Of a stretch of DNA of 64,000 nt, positions 61,074 through 64,000 are shown one piece after another (position 1 is the first letter of the stretch; every line of letters starts with the position of its first letter). Position numbers and translations under genes: made by a program. Source of the stretch: Primorskyibacter marinus (GTDB lineage Bacteria; Pseudomonadota; Alphaproteobacteria; Rhodobacterales; Rhodobacteraceae); NCBI RefSeq assembly GCF_003313245.1, contig NZ_QJSD01000017.1, forward strand, positions 1 through 64,000, in the 5' to 3' direction. Under the pieces are notes generated by a model. It was given only the letters and a program-made list of their open reading frames with translations. It made no database searches and was not told the origin of the DNA.

Positions 61074-61556
61074 TCAGAATGCTTCCGGGCGCGCCTCACG
61101 TGCCATGTGGTCCAGCACGGCATTGACGAAACTGGCCTCTTTGCCTTCGGGAAAGAAGGCCCGCGCCACATCGACAAATTCCACGATCACCACCTTGGGC
61201 GGGGTATCGGCCAACACCAGTTCCGCACCGGCCGCACGGAACAGCGCCCGCAACGTCGGATCAATGCGCGCAATCGGCCATTTTGCCACCAGCGCCCGGT
61301 CGGTCATCTGGTCGATCCGCGCCTGATTGTTCACCGCCTCGTCCAGCAGCGCCCGGAAAAGGTCCGGATCACCTTCGGCCATTTCGTCGCCGTCATAGAC
61401 CGCACCAAACCGGTGGTCGAGGAATTCAACGCGCACCTGATTCGTCGTCTGGCCGGAATGTTCCATCTGGAACAGCGCCTGCACCGCATAAAGGCGGCTG
61501 GCGGATTTCATCTTGCGGCGCTGGTTGCCCGAAAGGGGCGCGGTTTCAGAGGTCAT
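61074..61556 (-). CDS. nusB: transcription antitermination factor NusB
   Basis: All-helical RNA-binding protein (160 residues) of the rRNA antitermination complex with NusE. The core SASRLYAVQALFQMEHSG and the C-terminal PPKVVIVEFVDVARAFFPEGKEASFVNAVLDHMARE are characteristic. Its start overlaps the ribH stop by four bases, in the usual ribBA-ribH-nusB order of alphaproteobacteria. Confidence 0.95.
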   Translation of the reverse strand: MTSETAPLSGNQRRKMKSASRLYAVQALFQMEHSGQTTNQVRVEFLDHRFGAVYDGDEMAEGDPDLFRALLDEAVNNQARIDQMTDRALVAKWPIARIDPTLRALFRAAGAELVLADTPPKVVIVEFVDVARAFFPEGKEASFVNAVLDHMAREARPEAF

Positions 61557-62101
61557 GCGGTCGACGGGCCCTTGGTTTGACCAGCGATCTGATATTCGTC
61601 AGAGGCCGGACGAAACCCGACCCCCTTGCGCTGGCCGCCCCACTTACGAGCGAGCGCGATCAGATGCAAGGCCGCAGCAGCGGCACCCCCGCCCTTGTTC
61701 TGGTCTGCCGGGTCCGCGCGCACAGCGGCCTGTTGGTGATTTTCGACCGTCAGGATGCCGTTGCCGATGCAAAGCCCTTGCAGACCAAGCAGTTGCAGCG
61801 CACGGCTGCTATCGTTGCAGACCGTATCGTAATGCGTCGTCTCGCCGCGGATCACGCAACCGAGTGCGACATAGCCGTCAAAGTTGCTTTGACGGTCGGC
61901 GATGCCGATGGCTGTTGGAATTTCCAGCGCGCCGGGAACCTCAACCGTCTCATGCGTGCCGCCGCAGGCCTCGATCTCGGCCCGTGCGCCTGTCAGCATG
62001 CCGTCAGCGATGTCGCGATAATACGGCGCGACCACGATCAGCAGCTTCACCGGGCGGTCAAATTTGGGCCGTGGCAGCGTGTAATGCGATTGCCCGGCCA
62101 T
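61553..62101 (-). CDS. ribH: 6,7-dimethyl-8-ribityllumazine synthase
   Basis: Joins the pyrimidine and butanone phosphate to form lumazine, the step before riboflavin. 182 residues with the conserved PGALEIPTAI, GYVALGCVIRGETTHYD and GNGILTVENHQQA segments; the His in ETTHYD region is the catalytic one. It overlaps ribBX by one base upstream and nusB by four bases downstream. Confidence 0.95.
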   Translation of the reverse strand: MAGQSHYTLPRPKFDRPVKLLIVVAPYYRDIADGMLTGARAEIEACGGTHETVEVPGALEIPTAIGIADRQSNFDGYVALGCVIRGETTHYDTVCNDSSRALQLLGLQGLCIGNGILTVENHQQAAVRADPADQNKGGGAAAAALHLIALARKWGGQRKGVGFRPASDEYQIAGQTKGPSTA

Positions 62102-63231
62102 CAGCCCAACTCCGATATCTTGCGCGTGCCTGCGATCTCCAGCCCGTAGCTTTCCAGACCGACGACCTTGGGCTGCGGTGAGTTCGTCAGCAGCGTAAGA
62201 CGCGACAGACCCAACGAGGACAGGATCTGCGCGCCCAGCCCGTATTGGCGCAGTGTCTTTGGCGACACCTCGTCATGGACGTCCAGCTTCATCGAGGTGT
62301 CGCGCAGCAGTACGACAACGCCGCGGCCTTCATCGGACACGGCCTGCATGGCTGCGCGGAACTCATCTGACCGCCCACGCGGACCGGTGCCGATCACATC
62401 CAGCATCGGGTCCATCGCATGCATCCGGACCAGAACAGGATCGTCTCCGGTGATGTCGCCCTTGATCAGCACGATATGTTCGTCGCCATGGGTGCTGTCT
62501 GAATAGATCTTCATCGTCCATTCGCCACCGAATTCGCTGGTGATGACCTCTTCCTTCTGCACGCGCACAAGGTTGTCGTGGCGGCGACGATAGGCAATCA
62601 GATCGCTGATCGTGCCGATCTTCAGCCCGTGACGCTGCGCGAATGCCACCAGTTCCGGCAGCCGCGACATGGAGCCATCTTCGCTCATGATCTCGCAGAT
62701 CACGCCCGAAGGATTCAGGCCGGCAAGGCGGCTGACATCCACCGCGGCCTCTGTATGGCCTGCACGCACCAGCACGCCGCCCTCGCGGGCACGCAACGGG
62801 AACACATGCCCCGGCGTCGCAATGTCCTGCGCGCCCTTGGAGCCGTCAATCGCCACGGAAATCGTCCGCGCGCGGTCGGCGGCGGAAATGCCGGTTGTCA
62901 CGCCTTCGCGGGCCTCGATCGAGATGGTGAACGCCGTCTCGTGGCGCGAGGAATTGTTGGTGCTCATCAATTGCAGACCAAGCTCTTCGATCCGGTGCGA
63001 TGACAGCGACAGGCAGATCAGCCCGCGCCCATGCGTCGCCATGAAGTTGATCGCATCCGGGGTGGCCATCTGCGCGGGGATAACCAGGTCGCCCTCGTTC
63101 TCACGGTCCTCATGGTCGACCAGAATGAACATACGGCCATTGCGGGCGTCCTCGACAATCTCTTCGATCGACGAAATCGCATCGCTCCAGTTTTCTTCGA
63201 CGGGTCCGGGTTCGTTATAACTCATGGGCAA
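62101..63231 (-). CDS. ribB: 3,4-dihydroxy-2-butanone-4-phosphate synthase with degenerate cyclohydrolase II-like domain (RibBX type)
   Basis: Residues 1 to about 215 are a functional-looking RibB: VDHEDRENEGDLVIPA, the GVTTGISAADRA loop and RAGHTEAAVDVSRLAG. The C-terminal part has the fold end of GTP cyclohydrolase II (LRQYGLGAQILSSLGLSRLTLLTNSPQPKVVGLESYGLEI) but lacks the three zinc-binding Cys and the RxExRG motif expected between them; the position reads VRMHAMDPMLDVIG and LLRDTSMKLD. This matches RibBX-type proteins described in proteobacteria, where the second domain has no cyclohydrolase activity. A separate RibA would then be needed elsewhere. It heads the rib-nus operon. Confidence 0.92.
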   Translation of the reverse strand: MPMSYNEPGPVEENWSDAISSIEEIVEDARNGRMFILVDHEDRENEGDLVIPAQMATPDAINFMATHGRGLICLSLSSHRIEELGLQLMSTNNSSRHETAFTISIEAREGVTTGISAADRARTISVAIDGSKGAQDIATPGHVFPLRAREGGVLVRAGHTEAAVDVSRLAGLNPSGVICEIMSEDGSMSRLPELVAFAQRHGLKIGTISDLIAYRRRHDNLVRVQKEEVITSEFGGEWTMKIYSDSTHGDEHIVLIKGDITGDDPVLVRMHAMDPMLDVIGTGPRGRSDEFRAAMQAVSDEGRGVVVLLRDTSMKLDVHDEVSPKTLRQYGLGAQILSSLGLSRLTLLTNSPQPKVVGLESYGLEIAGTRKISELG

Positions 63232-63402
63232 TCCCTTTGCGTGTTACCCCGCAGATAATTGACCGCGACGGTTTTGACCAGAGCCTGCCTGTGCAAACCT
63301 CAAGACACGACATCAACCCGCTCTGCCGCCCCACGACCCCAATGATGTGCAAAATCGCCGTCAGCATTTACCTTCCGGGGGCTGTCCGTCCGCGAGACGC
63401 GG

Positions 63403-63720
63403 TCAATCAAACAGATCCTCGATGACGTCAAATGCCTCTTCGACGAAACGCTGCGCCAAGCCTTTCCGCTTTTTATAGCGCGCTTTTTTGGGTTTGCGGG
63501 ACGGCCTGTCCGTCTTCGCCATGACCGGTTTGCCCCGCCGCATGGTCTTGCCCTGTGCCCCCTTGACTGCCGCCGTAGCATCCGTGCGCAACATTTTCAG
63601 ATTGTGCAGGGGTGCACCGCAAGAGGTGCAGGCCAATTCGTGCCGAACGTCCCCTCTCAGTTCAAGCGCCGCGCGGGTTCCGCAGTAACAGCAGGTGGCA
63701 ATCTTGGTATTGGCGGTCAT
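63403..63720 (-). CDS. small zinc-ribbon protein with basic tail
   Basis: 105 residues. The N-terminal half has four cysteines in two C-x2-C pairs (IATCCYCGTRAAL and LACTSCGAPLHNL), so it should bind one zinc. The second half is Lys/Arg-rich (RRGKPVMAKTDRPSRKPKKARYKKRKG), followed by an acidic helix (RFVEEAFDVIEDLFD). It could bind nucleic acid or RNA polymerase. The start at 63720 is set by GGAGA; a TTG two codons earlier is less likely. It lies between the rib operon and the rRNA methyltransferase. Confidence 0.8.
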   Translation of the reverse strand: MTANTKIATCCYCGTRAALELRGDVRHELACTSCGAPLHNLKMLRTDATAAVKGAQGKTMRRGKPVMAKTDRPSRKPKKARYKKRKGLAQRFVEEAFDVIEDLFD

Positions 63721-63796
63721 TCGCAATCTCCGGTCACGTCTCCGGTCGTCCGCCTGAAATATTGAGGGCCGCCCCTCGCGTTACAAGCCCCCGCGC

Positions 63797-64000
63797 TCAC
63801 GGACGCGCTGCATAAAGCGACACCGCGGCGGCATTGGAGACGTTCAGCGACCCGAAATCCCGCGCGAAGGGGATCTTGACCAGTTGATCGCAGGTATCCT
63901 TGGTCTTGGGCCGCAGCCCCGGCCCTTCGGCCCCCAGAACCAAGGCCACCGGACGATCGCGACGACCATCCAAAGCGGTCTCCAGTTCGACCTCGGCCTC
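63797..64000 (-). CDS. SpoU/TrmH-family RNA 2'-O-methyltransferase, C-terminal part
   Basis: The 67 C-terminal residues of a SPOUT methyltransferase, running off the window. LVLGAEGPGLRPKTKDTCDQLVKIPFARDFGSLNVSNAAAVSLYAA is the AdoMet-binding knot and the conserved SLNVSNAAAV motif of TrmH/RlmB (23S rRNA Gm2251 methyltransferase). RlmB is the most likely member given the neighbourhood, but the RNA target cannot be set from this fragment. Confidence 0.88.
   Translation of the reverse strand, partial: EAEVELETALDGRRDRPVALVLGAEGPGLRPKTKDTCDQLVKIPFARDFGSLNVSNAAAVSLYAARP

Overview
The window reads as part of a chromosome from a marine Rhodobacterales (Roseobacter-group-like) alphaproteobacterium. 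This is an inference from gene content: nusB-ribH-RibBX order, cydDC next to cydABX, a complete inositol operon, MatA/MatB, AcuI, feruloyl-CoA synthase and GC-rich coding DNA. No rRNA marker is present to fix the taxon.

Layout. 1-8810 is an accessory island ending at the 3' end of a tRNA-Ser gene (8811-8900). It holds an IS5-family element (1-849) whose right end cuts into a tyrosine integrase, a putative polymerase-palm protein, a small unknown gene, a two-gene candidate defence module on the minus strand (a nucleosidase/TIR-like P-loop ATPase and a small PD-(D/E)XK-like nuclease), and a serine recombinase followed by three 13-bp direct repeats. The DNA is visibly more A/T-rich than the rest, with long non-coding leaders.

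9199-25923 is core: a tight dac-tmk-holB-tatD-MBL operon, an AEC carrier, a convergent lipid A/envelope operon (L,D-transpeptidase, lpxD, acyl carrier protein, ketoacyl synthase), a DUF882 protein, two identical tRNA-Asp genes, a frameshifted LytTR gene and an RND efflux pair. 26070-28837 encodes malonyl-CoA decarboxylase and malonyl-CoA synthetase.

28906-40702 is a myo-inositol unit: a divergent LacI regulator with two candidate operators, iolG, an ABC importer, iolC (kinase-DUF2090 fusion), iolD, iolE, iolB and a TIM-barrel isomerase. iolA is not in the window. Then come a GntR regulator, a cysteine-rich DUF2182/DUF1326 pair, acuI, and a MarR-ferA-amidohydrolase operon for hydroxycinnamates.

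47762-52909 holds an unfamiliar envelope cluster: an ExeA-like ATPase with Sel1 repeats, an orphan TAXI binding protein and a long periplasmic coiled-coil protein. The right end carries cydDC, a perfect FNR-type box, cydAB and the small cydX gene, then nusB-ribH-ribBX, a zinc-ribbon protein and a partial SpoU RNA methyltransferase running off the window.
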